A DNA stretch of 64,000 bases from Pseudomonadota bacterium (lineage in GTDB: Bacteria; Verrucomicrobiota; Verrucomicrobiia; Limisphaerales; SXTU01), in NCBI GenBank assembly GCA_009924135.1, contig RFSE01000005.1:20097-84096 (forward strand), read 5' to 3'. Below are positions 16,452 through 24,661 of the stretch, one piece after another (positions within the stretch are counted from its first letter, which is position 1; every line of letters starts with the position of its first letter). The position numbers and the translations under genes were made by a program. The notes beneath the pieces are model-generated. The model made no database searches, was not told the DNA's origin, and worked only from the letters and a program-made list of their open reading frames with translations.

Positions 16452-16678
16452 CGGAGCATCGCCTTGCGGACCTCGCTGTTGGTCGCGGAGCGGGCGGGGC
16501 CGTTCACGCTGCCACAGAGCCGGGCCACGGTGGGCGGCAACCCCTCGGAGTCACCGGCCAGCACCCGGTCCACCCCGGAGTGAATGTCCTGCGTCTGCGT
16601 GAGGCCGGTTTTCTTCTGGTAAGCGCGCAGGGCGGCAGCTCGCTTTGCCCCGAGGCGAACGGTGAGAACTTCGTTCAT
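16448..16678 (-). CDS. VapB-like antitoxin (ribbon-helix-helix type)
   Basis: The 76-aa protein begins MNEVLTVRLGAKRAAALRAY, the short beta-strand and first helix of a ribbon-helix-helix DNA-binding protein, followed by KKTGLTQTQDIHSGVDRVL. The tail would bind the PIN toxin. It overlaps the toxin start (stop TGA 16450-16448, toxin GTG 16451-16449), the standard vapBC arrangement. It is intact although the toxin is broken. Confidence 0.7.
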   Translation of the reverse strand: MNEVLTVRLGAKRAAALRAYQKKTGLTQTQDIHSGVDRVLAGDSEGLPPTVARLCGSVNGPARSATNSEVRKAMLR

Positions 16679-16758
16679 GGGACGCCTCTAATGCGCGGCT
16701 GCAGTCCTTGCAATACGAAGTATCCCGGCGCTTTGAAAACCCGATGCGGTGCGCCCCC

Positions 16759-16884
16759 GTAGTCGCAACCTTCAGGTTGCGAATCCGCATTTGTCTTAGC
16801 GGCGTTCTGCGGGCGCCGAGTTGGGCAACCGGCGGTCACAGACCACCGCTACAGACTGACGCGCAGGCTGAAGCCTGCGACTAC
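16759..16884. repeat. REPIN-like element, outer and inner GTAG palindromes
   Basis: The left end is GTAGTCGCAACC with palindrome GCAACCTTCAGGTTGC. The right end, read on minus, is GTAGTCGCAGGCTTCAGCCT. An inner unit on minus is GTAGCGGTGGTCTGTGACCG (16852-16833), and a degenerate partner TTAGCGGCG lies at 16796. The right GTAG provides the TAG stop codon of lpxA. Confidence 0.75.
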
Positions 16885-17660
16885 TTGGAAATCCCCCGTT
16901 CGCTGGACTTAACGAACGCGATGAGGTGCTGGAGTTCCGGCAGCGGCGGCAGCTCGGCTTCGATTTTGATGAGGGCGTTTGAGACGGTCAGCCCGTCGCG
17001 GAACAGGATCTTGTAGGCCTTCTTTAGGGCCGCCTGCGCAGCTTCAGGCACACCGTTGCGTTCCATGCCCACCTTGTTCAGCGCCTTGGTCTCGGCGGGA
17101 TTGCCATCGGCGAGCATGAAGGGCGGCACGTCCTGCACGACCTTCGCGCAGCCACCGATGATGGCCATGCGTCCGATGCGGCAGAACTGGTGGACCGCCG
17201 CCAGCCCGCCGATGATCGCGTGATCCTCCACGATCACATGGCCGGCGAGCGTGCCAACGTTCGACATCACGATGTGGTTGCCCACGCGGCAGTCGTGCGC
17301 GATGTGCGTGTAGGCGAGGAAATGATTGTGCGAACCGATGATTGTGGCGTCCCCATCACTGGTGGCGCTGTGGACGGTGGAGTTCTCGCGGAAGACGTTG
17401 TGATCGCCGATGACGGTGCGCGTGACTCCGCCCTTCCACTTCAAATCCTGGGTCTTGAGTCCGAGGGCGGCGAAGGGGAAGACTTCGTTGTAGACTCCGA
17501 GCGTGGTGTGCCCGTCGATCACGACGTGCGAGTGCAGTTTGCAGTCCGGCCCGAGCACGACGTGCCCGCCAATGACACAGAACGGCCCGATGTGGCAGTT
17601 CGAGCCGATTTGGGCGTCGGGATGGATGACCGCCGAAGGATGAACGTTCCCGGAGCTCAT
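16881..17660 (-). CDS. lpxA: UDP-N-acetylglucosamine acyltransferase
   Basis: The ATG at 17660 gives a 259-aa protein, close to the E. coli LpxA length. It is a left-handed parallel beta-helix of hexapeptide repeats (VHPSAVIHPDAQIGSNCHIG, AFAALGL-type positions) with the catalytic histidine region YTHIAHDCRVGNHIVMSNV. The helical C-terminus is MERNGVPEAAQAALKKAYKI. It performs the first committed step of lipid A synthesis, transferring a hydroxyacyl chain from ACP to UDP-GlcNAc in the cytoplasm. Its start overlaps the LpxC-FabZ stop (ATGA), so the two are coupled. Its stop lies in a REP element. Confidence 0.96.
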   Translation of the reverse strand: MSSGNVHPSAVIHPDAQIGSNCHIGPFCVIGGHVVLGPDCKLHSHVVIDGHTTLGVYNEVFPFAALGLKTQDLKWKGGVTRTVIGDHNVFRENSTVHSATSDGDATIIGSHNHFLAYTHIAHDCRVGNHIVMSNVGTLAGHVIVEDHAIIGGLAAVHQFCRIGRMAIIGGCAKVVQDVPPFMLADGNPAETKALNKVGMERNGVPEAAQAALKKAYKILFRDGLTVSNALIKIEAELPPLPELQHLIAFVKSSERGISK

Positions 17661-18991
17661 TGATTTTCCATCAGCATGAAAGTCACATTCGCCTCGCTGA
17701 CGACCTCGCCGTTGACCAGGCATTCGCCGCGGGCCTTGCCAATCTTGCCGCGCATCTTGGTCATCGTCACGCTGATCATCAGCACATCGCCCGGGCGGAC
17801 GGGTTTGCGCCACTTCACTTCTTCCGCCGACATGAAATAGGCCAGCTTTCCAGCGTTCTCGGCCTGCCGCATCATCAGAATGCCGGCAACCTGGGCCATG
17901 GCTTCGAGCTGCAGCACGCCGGGCAGAATCGGGTGTCCGGGGAAGTGTCCCTGAAAGACGGGTTCGCCCATCGTGACATTCTTCTGGGCCACGATGTTGT
18001 TGCCCTCGATCTTCGTCACGCAATCCACCATCAGGAACGGTGGCCGGTGCGGCAGGATCTTCATCACCTGCATCACATCCAGCGTCGCACCGTCGCGCAC
18101 CAGGCTTTCTTCGGTGGACTTGGCGGGCGGCGGCGAGAAGGTTTGCACCGCCTTCTCCGGCTTGCGCATCTGGGCGGTGATCTGGCGCGTCAATTCGCAG
18201 TTGCCCGTGTGGCTCGGGCGGATGGCGACGATGTGCCCGAGAAATGGCCGGCCCAGCAGCGAAAGGTCGCCGAGGATGTCCAGCATCTTGTGCCGCACGA
18301 ACTCATCCTCGTAACGCAGCGGCTCGGTCGTGAGCACCGCGTCGTCGCGGATGACCACGGCGTTTTCCAGGCTGCCACCCTTGATGAGGCCATTCTTGTA
18401 GAGCAGTTCCAGCTCCTCGAAGAAACAAAACGTCCGCGCGTGCGACAGTTCCTTCGGCCACGTCTCGGGCGTGACTTCGAGGCTGTAGAACTGGGTGAAG
18501 CGACCGCCACCGCCCGAGCTGGTGCAGGAAATCTTGAGCCGGTCGTGTGGAAAGACCTGCATCATTGTATCACCGACCGCCAGTTCGATCGGGGCTGTGA
18601 GGCGGTAGGGCGTGCGCGCCTCGGTCTGCGGCACCAAACCGGCCTTCTCGATCATCCGGACGTATTCGCGTGAGCTGCCGTCGGCAATGGGCGGCTCGCT
18701 GGCATCCAGCTCGACGACGGCATTGTCCACTCCCGCGCCGCTGAAGGCCGCGAGCACGTGCTCGACCGTGTGGATCTTGACATTGCCCTTGCCCAGCGTG
18801 GTGGAGCGGTTCGTATCCACGACGTGCTCGACGCGCGCCTCGATCTCGGGCTTGCCTTCGAGATCCACGCGGCGGAAGCGGATGCCCGATCCCGCAGGCG
18901 CGGGCAAAAACGTCATGTTCACCCGGCTTCCGCTGTGGAGGCCGATGCCGGAAAAGGAGACTGGTTCGCGAAGCGTCTGCTGCTGTGACAC
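17657..18991 (-). CDS. lpxC/fabZ: Bifunctional LpxC deacetylase / FabZ dehydratase fusion
   Basis: The GTG at 18991 (VSQQQTLREPVSFSGIGLHS) gives 444 aa; an upstream TTG at 19027 is less likely. Residues 1 to about 290 are LpxC: zinc ligands in HTVEHVLAAF (His74/His78) and RHKMLDILGDL, with the substrate motif PSHTGN. From about residue 300 a complete FabZ hot-dog domain follows: LPHRPPFLMVD, then VFQGHFPGHPILPGVLQLEA with the catalytic His, and MAQVAGIL. The fusion is known in Bacteroidetes and related phyla. It joins lipid A commitment and beta-hydroxyacyl-ACP dehydration, which compete for the same acyl pool. It is followed by coupled lpxA. Confidence 0.96.
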   Translation of the reverse strand: MSQQQTLREPVSFSGIGLHSGSRVNMTFLPAPAGSGIRFRRVDLEGKPEIEARVEHVVDTNRSTTLGKGNVKIHTVEHVLAAFSGAGVDNAVVELDASEPPIADGSSREYVRMIEKAGLVPQTEARTPYRLTAPIELAVGDTMMQVFPHDRLKISCTSSGGGGRFTQFYSLEVTPETWPKELSHARTFCFFEELELLYKNGLIKGGSLENAVVIRDDAVLTTEPLRYEDEFVRHKMLDILGDLSLLGRPFLGHIVAIRPSHTGNCELTRQITAQMRKPEKAVQTFSPPPAKSTEESLVRDGATLDVMQVMKILPHRPPFLMVDCVTKIEGNNIVAQKNVTMGEPVFQGHFPGHPILPGVLQLEAMAQVAGILMMRQAENAGKLAYFMSAEEVKWRKPVRPGDVLMISVTMTKMRGKIGKARGECLVNGEVVSEANVTFMLMENQ

Positions 18992-19095
18992 GCCACGACA
19001 GTAGGCAAAGGCCTCGCAAACAGGCAAGCCGCGAAGGGCCTCGGGATTGACAAGGGTGCGCCCCGGGGTGCGCGCGATACGGCCATATTGCGATT

Positions 19096-19172
19096 GTAGC
19101 GCGGGCAGCCGTGCCCGCGAGTTGCACTCGGTATGGGGGAAACGTTCGCGCTGGCAAGGCTGCCCGCGCTAC
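19096..19172. repeat. REPIN-like inverted pair with GTAG ends
   Basis: The left end GTAGCGCGGGCAGCCGTGCC (palindrome GCGGGC/GCCCGC) and the right end, on minus GTAGCGCGGGCAGCCTTGCC, are inverted copies 77 bp apart end to end. It lies between the DUF1592-type gene and lpxC. Confidence 0.8.
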
Positions 19173-19204
19173 GGCAAAATGCCCGCCGCGTGGTTTGTCC
19201 GCCT

Positions 19205-21598
19205 CTACTTGTTCCGGAACAAATCACTCGCCGCGACCGCGTGAACGAGCGAACGCAGGCCGTAGTCCGTCGGCTTCGCTTCGGCGAGGATGCGTTGCAC
19301 CGCCGCGTGGTCGCCAAAGCCGACGGGCTGGCCGGTGGCGTAAGTCACTAGCTTCTCTGTGAGGCACCGGGCGATTTGCTCCGGGTCGGCGAGCAGCAAC
19401 CGCTTGAACTCCTCCACCGTCGCGAACTTCCGCCCATCCGGCAGTACGTCGCCGGCGTCCACCGGCAGGCCGAGACCGTATTCGTAGGCCTTGAGGTATT
19501 TGCCGAGGGGGCCGGTGCGGTTGTTCACCCAGTCCTTGCGCTCGGCCACCACGCGGTAGCGGTCCCGCCAGCCACCGATGACATCGTAATTCTCCAAGGC
19601 GAAGCCCGGGGGATCAATGCGTGAGTGACAGCCGGCGCAGTTCTCCGTCTGGCGGTGCTTCGCAAGCTGGTCGCGGATGGTCTTGGCTCCGCGAATGTCC
19701 GGCTCGATGGCGGGCACGTTCGGCGGAGGAGGAGGCGCGGGACGGCCCAGGACACGGTCCAGCAGCCAGACGCCGCGCAGCACGGGCGAAGTCGAGGTGC
19801 CGTTGGCCGTGACCTTCAGCACACTCGCGTGGGTCAGCACGCCGCCCCGATGCCATTCGGGTTTCAGCGCGACTTTACGCAAGGCCACGCCATGGACATC
19901 CGGGATGCCGTAGTGCTTCGCCAGCCGGCCGTTCAGCATCGCGAAATCCGAGTCCACGAAGTTCCTCACGCTGAGGTTTTGTTTCAGCAATTCCTCGAAG
20001 AACAAGTGCGTCTCGCGCACCGCCGACCACTGCAAATGTTCCTCCCACTCGGGGTAAAGCATCTTGTCCGGTGTGGTCGCACCGATGTCGCGCAGGCTCA
20101 ACCACTGGCCGGTGAAGTTCTCGGTAAAAGCCCGCGCCTTGGGGTGGCTCAACATCCGCTCCACCTGGGCGCGTAACACGGCGGGTTTGTGCAATTCGCC
20201 CTGGTCTGCCAGGGCGGCGAGCGTGTCGTCCGGCGTGGTGCTCCAGAGGAAATACGATAACCGCGCGGCCAGCGCGTGGTCGTCGAGCGGGCCGGCGGGC
20301 TCGCGGAGGAACAAGAATTTCGGCGAGGCGAGCACCGCCTTGTAGCCCGTGCGCAGGGCCGCCTCGAAAGGCTGCCCCATCTCCAGCGACTTCGCGACGA
20401 GCGCCACGAACGGCTTTTCTTCGCCCTCGCGCACCGGGCGGCGGAAGGCCCGGGGGAGCAGCGCGCGAATCAATTTCTCGGCATCGGCGAGCGTGCCGGT
20501 CTTCGGGTCCGCCGCCCCAAACACTCGGCGGTAACTCTCCGTCGGCCACGGCTCGGGAAACGGTCCCTCGACCTCCATCCAGTGAATCTTCAGGCCCGGC
20601 CCGGGATACTCCGGCATGTTCTTGTGGTTCAGGTAGACGTAGGGCAAAGCGACCGGTGTGACCTTGATGGTGTCGTTTTTCGCGCCCAGCCGTTCTTCGA
20701 ACTCGATCACAGCGGGCGTTCCCGGCGGCGCGTCAAAGTAACCGAGGTGCCGCGAGTAGTTGCCGCTCACGACGAAGTTCCCGAGCAGCATGGCCATCGG
20801 CAGCGGGGTCTCGGAGTTGTGCGCCGAGGCCGCGACCCGGAAACGATACCGGCCCGGCGCCGGGGCCTTGAACTGCCGGAGGTCGGTTGAGGAGTCGCCG
20901 CTGCTGCGGTACAGGATCACGCCGTCGTCCTGCTTCCACACGCCAGCGACAAACCATGTCGGCAGCGAGTCGTAGAGATTGAACCGCTCGGTCTTGCTCT
21001 CCAGCTTGTGCACCGGGGCGAGGGCCGCCGTGATGACGGCATCAGCGGCTTCGAGGTAACGCTCCATGAGCACCGGCGAGATGTTCAGTGCCGCGCCGAC
21101 ATTGTCGAAGCCCTGCGCCACCGCATCCTCCGGCAGCATCTCCTTCACGCGCATATCCACCGCGAAGAGATCACGTACGGTGTTTTCGTACTCCACGCGA
21201 TTGAGCCGACGCAGCACAACGCGACCTGTTGAGCGCTGTTTCAACGAGGCTTTGTCAAGCCGCGCATTCAACTGTCGCACGAAGGTCTGCACCTGCACCG
21301 CCGAAGGACGCGGCTCCTTCTTTGGCGGCATCTCGCCCGACTGCGTACGCGACACAACCTCGCGCCACCGCTCGAACGTGCTGGGCTTGGAAAAATCCGT
21401 GTCCAGCAGGTCGAGCCGCAAGTCCCCTTTCGATTTCTCCGGCCCGTGGCAGCGGAGGCAATGATCTTTGAGGAAGACGTTACCAGGGGCGTCCACCGGG
21501 GCGGCCGCGCGCGCGGTGAAGGAGGTCAGCGTGATGAGGAAAACGACTGCCAATCCAATCCACGATGCGACCAGCAGTTTCAACCTGAATTCCAACAT
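19205..21598 (-). CDS. DUF1592-type planctomycete cytochrome (DUF1587/1592/1588/1585)
   Basis: The ATG at 21598 gives 797 aa with signal sequence MLEFRLKLLVASWIGLAVVF. Near residue 60 a CxxCH haem site (HCLRCHGPEKSKGDLRLDLL) begins the PSCyt-like head with SGEMPPKKEPRPS. DUF1587 (LRRLNRVEYENTVRDLFAVD) follows, then DUF1592 (LAARLSYFLWSTTPDDTLAA), DUF1588 with a second haem motif (ENCAGCHSRIDPPGFALENY) and C-terminal DUF1585 ending VAASDLFRNK. Such proteins are periplasmic and usually encoded beside DUF1552; no DUF1552 gene is adjacent here. The reaction is unknown. Confidence 0.93.
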   Translation of the reverse strand: MLEFRLKLLVASWIGLAVVFLITLTSFTARAAAPVDAPGNVFLKDHCLRCHGPEKSKGDLRLDLLDTDFSKPSTFERWREVVSRTQSGEMPPKKEPRPSAVQVQTFVRQLNARLDKASLKQRSTGRVVLRRLNRVEYENTVRDLFAVDMRVKEMLPEDAVAQGFDNVGAALNISPVLMERYLEAADAVITAALAPVHKLESKTERFNLYDSLPTWFVAGVWKQDDGVILYRSSGDSSTDLRQFKAPAPGRYRFRVAASAHNSETPLPMAMLLGNFVVSGNYSRHLGYFDAPPGTPAVIEFEERLGAKNDTIKVTPVALPYVYLNHKNMPEYPGPGLKIHWMEVEGPFPEPWPTESYRRVFGAADPKTGTLADAEKLIRALLPRAFRRPVREGEEKPFVALVAKSLEMGQPFEAALRTGYKAVLASPKFLFLREPAGPLDDHALAARLSYFLWSTTPDDTLAALADQGELHKPAVLRAQVERMLSHPKARAFTENFTGQWLSLRDIGATTPDKMLYPEWEEHLQWSAVRETHLFFEELLKQNLSVRNFVDSDFAMLNGRLAKHYGIPDVHGVALRKVALKPEWHRGGVLTHASVLKVTANGTSTSPVLRGVWLLDRVLGRPAPPPPPNVPAIEPDIRGAKTIRDQLAKHRQTENCAGCHSRIDPPGFALENYDVIGGWRDRYRVVAERKDWVNNRTGPLGKYLKAYEYGLGLPVDAGDVLPDGRKFATVEEFKRLLLADPEQIARCLTEKLVTYATGQPVGFGDHAAVQRILAEAKPTDYGLRSLVHAVAASDLFRNK

Positions 21599-21642
21599 CG
21601 GGATTGTAGAACGCGTGGCACGACCCTCAAGCCGCGCTATCT

Positions 21643-21668
21643 CCCTCTCCCCCATCGGGGGAGAGGGG
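21643..21668. repeat. Palindromic repeat centred on CCCCCATCGGGGG
   Basis: CCCTCTCCCCCATC plus its reverse complement forms a near-perfect 25-bp palindrome. The same element occurs at 38786-38810 and 38929-38953. It sits in the 220-bp gap between the DUF1592-type start and the BatA gene stop, which holds no gene. Confidence 0.85.
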
Positions 21669-21818
21669 ACCGTCGAGGGCCCGGTCGATGCCATTACCAG
21701 CATGCTGGCGGCCTGCGCCATGTGCGTTGGCGTGCAGGCTTTGGAGCTCGGTTTCAAAATCAAGCGAACCATGGTAAACGCGTATCGTAGCCCCTGACGC
21801 ACAAAGCAGTGCGAAGGT

Positions 21819-23900
21819 TCAGGCGGCCGGGGCCAGTTCGGGAGCTGAGCCGTCCGGCAACCGCTTTTTCGGCGGCAACACCAGCCACGCTTCGAGGAAG
21901 AGAAAGGCCAGCATGCCGATGAGAAACAGCCGCCAGATTTCGCCCTGCAGTGCGTCGCTGCGGGCGGTGCGTTCTTGAAGCAATTGCAACGGGAGCGTGC
22001 CGAGGAGTTTCTTCGCGCCGGCGGGTTCGAGCAGCGTGCGGTCGTCCTCGGCGCCGGGACGGTTTACGGCGAGCAGGCGTTCGCCACTGCGATAAACGCC
22101 CGCGTGCAGGGCGATGTCCTTGCCCGTGGAGCCATCGGCGGAGGTCCATTGCTTTGCGCGGTCGAGGGCGCTGAGTTCACCGCAGGCGACCATGGTCTCT
22201 TGATTAAGCCGCCGTGCGCCCGTTTGGAGCAGGCGTTGCAACATCGGCACGAGCACGGGGCCATCGCCAAGGCTGGACCACTCCTCATGCGGAAGGGTCG
22301 CGCAGAAGAAGAACTGGCCCTTGCCCAGCGCCCGGCGGGTGAGCAGTGGCGAGCCATCGGCGAATGACGCCAGCGCGGTGCCGCTGGAGGCAATCAAAGC
22401 CGGGGAAGTCTTTGCCGCCTCGCCGGCTTCGGCACTTTCGCCTTTTGCCATTTGCCTTTTGCCTTCGTCCCCGTCGGTGATGGGTTGGCGGCGGGAGATT
22501 TCGAGTTCGACGAGTGGTAGGCTCAGACCTTCGTCGGTCTTCGCGAGCGGGCCTTCCTGCTGTCCCCATTTGGCGACCTTGAAAGGTTTGTCGGCGGACG
22601 CGGGCTGCGCCTCGGCCCAGCCGAAACCGAGGAACTTGCCCGTATCCGTGCGGCCGGGCGGGAGGAAGAGCACGGCCCCGCCTTCTTCGATGAAGCCGCG
22701 CAGGCGCTTCTCACCGGCGGCATCCGGCAACGGGGCTTGCCAGATGAGCAGGGCGGCGTCGGAACCAGTACGCTCGGCCCACGCGACGGGCGCGAGCACC
22801 TCGGCCGGCTGGCGCGTGGCCGGGGAAAGCGCGGCGAGCTGGGCATTGCGGATGAGGGCGGGCTGGTCGCTCACGACGGCGGCGCGGAGGATGGAGTCGG
22901 AGCCAAAGACGAAATAAGCGGCGTTGTCGCGGGCATTGGCGTCGGCCGGGAGTGCAAGTGTGCCCCAACCAAGCCCTTTTGCCGCGCCAAGGTCCACCTT
23001 GTGCCGCCAACGAAGCGCCGCCCCGTCCATGTCGAGTTCAGTCTGCGATTTTACACCGTTGAGCGTGAGGGAAAGCGGGAAGTGCGCCGGGGCACTGCCG
23101 GGCTGCACGTTGCGCGCGAGATCAAGCGCGAGGTTCAGCTCCGCACCATCGGGCCGGGCACGGCGGAAGACCTCGGCCAGCGTGGCGGAGGTGTTGGGCT
23201 CGCGGTCATCATCAAAGGCGAGCAGGCGGACGCGGATGCCTTGTGGGAGTTTGCCGAGTTGATTGGTGACGGTCTTCCAACGCTCGTCGTCGGGCAGCCA
23301 GTTGCTGCGTTGGAGGTCGGAGGCGACCCAGAGTTCGGCGGCTCCGGCACGGTTTTCGACCAGCCAGTTGTGGGCGATTTGCAGCAGGGTGGGCAGGTCG
23401 GCGGCGGTGTCGGTGGGACCGGTGAGCGTAGGTTCAAGCAGGGATTTCGCGCTGGCGAGCTGCTGGGGGATGCGCGTGGCGGAATCCAGCAGGACGAGAT
23501 GGGATTTGTCCTGGAATTCACGCGCGGCCTCGGCGAGGAGTTTTACCGCCTGCTCGCGCTTGGTGATGGTCTGCCCGGCGAGGCGCGACTCCATGCTGGC
23601 CGAGCGGTCGAGCACGATGATGATGACATCCGGTGCGGGCGAAAGCGTCCAACCAAGCCACCCGCCGGCAAGCGGGCGCGCGATGAAGAGGATGAGTGCG
23701 AGGACGGCAAGCGTGCGGAAGAGCAGGACCAGCCACTGACGGAGCTTGGCATGGCTGGTGGAGGCGCGCGTGGCCTGAAGCAGGAACATCATCGCCGCCC
23801 ACGGCTGCGGTTTGTGGCGCAGGCGGTTGATGAGGTGAATGATGACCGGGACTAGGACGAGCGGCAGTGCCCAGAGTAAATATGGCTGGAGGAAGGTCAT
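21819..23900 (-). CDS. BatA-domain protein with VWA domain and C-terminal membrane anchor
   Basis: The 693-aa protein begins with the aerotolerance BatA N-terminal domain: MTFLQPYLLWALPLVLVPVI, then HLINRLRHKPQPWAAMMFLL. After a second membrane helix (LLFRTLAVLALILFIARPLA) the VWA domain opens with IIIVLDRSASMESR, the DxSxS MIDAS motif. The large extracytoplasmic part includes a glutamine-amidotransferase-like region (GGAVLFLPPGRTDTGKF). The C-terminal helix is LFLIGMLAFLFLEAWLVLPP. These proteins act with DUF58/MoxR proteins at the inner membrane. A heptamer tract encodes EGKRQMAKGESAEAG inside the protein, and another abuts the start codon. Confidence 0.9.
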   Translation of the reverse strand: MTFLQPYLLWALPLVLVPVIIHLINRLRHKPQPWAAMMFLLQATRASTSHAKLRQWLVLLFRTLAVLALILFIARPLAGGWLGWTLSPAPDVIIIVLDRSASMESRLAGQTITKREQAVKLLAEAAREFQDKSHLVLLDSATRIPQQLASAKSLLEPTLTGPTDTAADLPTLLQIAHNWLVENRAGAAELWVASDLQRSNWLPDDERWKTVTNQLGKLPQGIRVRLLAFDDDREPNTSATLAEVFRRARPDGAELNLALDLARNVQPGSAPAHFPLSLTLNGVKSQTELDMDGAALRWRHKVDLGAAKGLGWGTLALPADANARDNAAYFVFGSDSILRAAVVSDQPALIRNAQLAALSPATRQPAEVLAPVAWAERTGSDAALLIWQAPLPDAAGEKRLRGFIEEGGAVLFLPPGRTDTGKFLGFGWAEAQPASADKPFKVAKWGQQEGPLAKTDEGLSLPLVELEISRRQPITDGDEGKRQMAKGESAEAGEAAKTSPALIASSGTALASFADGSPLLTRRALGKGQFFFCATLPHEEWSSLGDGPVLVPMLQRLLQTGARRLNQETMVACGELSALDRAKQWTSADGSTGKDIALHAGVYRSGERLLAVNRPGAEDDRTLLEPAGAKKLLGTLPLQLLQERTARSDALQGEIWRLFLIGMLAFLFLEAWLVLPPKKRLPDGSAPELAPAA
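22436..22467. repeat. Heptamer tract inside the BatA-type gene
   Basis: CTTTTGC, CATTTGC, CTTTTGC and CTTCGTC follow each other in a 7-bp register. They are translated in frame as KRQMAKGES. No inverted partner is visible. Confidence 0.65.
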
Positions 23901-24070
23901 CGGAATGCGGAATGCGGAATGCGGAATGTGGAATAGTCGCGCCCGGCCTTCTTCTGTCGCTCGGGTTGGTCACCTGACACCCTGTTATAGCCCTTGTTCA
24001 AGGCGTGCGCCGGATCTGCCGGATTCAGCACGGCCAGATAGTAGAACGTGTCGGCGAAGAGGAGTTTCAT
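23897..24070 (-). pseudogene. Truncated PIN-domain toxin remnant
   Basis: The ATG at 24070 overlaps the antitoxin stop (GGATGA) and starts MKLLFADTFYYLAVLNPADP followed by AHA, an unmistakable PIN toxin N-terminus with the first catalytic Asp. After about 23 residues homology ends. The frame continues through unrelated sequence and the heptamer tract (FRIPHSAFR) to a stop at 23897, 57 aa in all. Roughly 110 residues of toxin are gone. Confidence 0.8.
23902..23934. repeat. GGAATGC heptamer tract abutting the BatA-type start codon
   Basis: Three GGAATGC units, one GGAATGT and a partial unit occupy the bases immediately upstream of the ATG at 23900. No Shine-Dalgarno sequence remains there. Confidence 0.85.
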
Positions 24071-24312
24071 CCGCGCGAAGAACGCTTGGGTATTCCGTGG
24101 ATGTAGTGGTCATGTTCCGCTGCGAAGTCGGCGGGCAGGGGCGGCATGGCAGCAGCGATGGCGTCAATCCGGGCGAGCCGCTCGCGCCGTGATCGCACGG
24201 AGGTGCGAGCCGGCTGCCGGACGGGGCGGACTTCCACCTTCGTCCCATCGGGAAGTTTCGCCTTCGCATCAAGCACGATGACGCCGCTTGCGACTGTACC
24301 TTTGTAGCTCAT
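24067..24312 (-). CDS. Antitoxin-like protein of a PIN toxin pair
   Basis: The ATG at 24312 gives 81 aa. The first part, YKGTVASGVIVLDAKAKLPD followed by GTKVEVRPV, is a swapped-hairpin/AbrB-like beta motif. The end LPADFAAEHDHYIHGIPKR is the characteristic tail of verrucomicrobial and cyanobacterial PIN-associated antitoxins. It overlaps the toxin remnant by 4 nt. It is intact, while its toxin is truncated. Confidence 0.78.
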   Translation of the reverse strand: MSYKGTVASGVIVLDAKAKLPDGTKVEVRPVRQPARTSVRSRRERLARIDAIAAAMPPLPADFAAEHDHYIHGIPKRSSRG

Positions 24313-24331
24313 TAGTTGGACAGGCACGCCA

Positions 24332-24604
24332 TCACCACTCCTCACGTTTTTCGAACTCACCTTGCGGTGGGCGCTCGAACGGCTCGTTGCCCCAGTCGGC
24401 ACGAACCTTTTCCCAGAAATTGGGCTCCCAGTGGAAAGCGTTCCGCTGTTTTTCCACATGCTCCAACGTTTCGGAGTCTGCGATGGACGCGCGTTCCTTG
24501 TCCGTGCGCTGCAACGCATCACGCACCAGGCGTTCGAGGAGCGCTGCGGTCTCCGGGTCGAGCGTTTGAAGCTTCCGGTCCAGTTCGACGGCAATGGCGG
24601 TCAT
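24332..24604 (-). CDS. Small hypothetical protein next to antitoxin
   Basis: The 90-aa protein begins MTAIAVELDRKLQTLDPETA. It is mostly helical with an acidic tail rich in Trp and Glu (WEPNFWEKVRADWGNEPFER). The segment ALLERLVRDALQRTDKE could be a coiled coil. The stop lies 19 nt before the antitoxin ATG, so it is probably co-transcribed with it. I do not recognise a family; a DNA-binding or antitoxin-accessory role would be a guess. Confidence 0.55.
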   Translation of the reverse strand: MTAIAVELDRKLQTLDPETAALLERLVRDALQRTDKERASIADSETLEHVEKQRNAFHWEPNFWEKVRADWGNEPFERPPQGEFEKREEW

Positions 24605-24661
24605 GGTTCGAACCTAGATTGTCCAGCCAGTTCTGGCAACACGGCGGTCACGTTTTGCATG

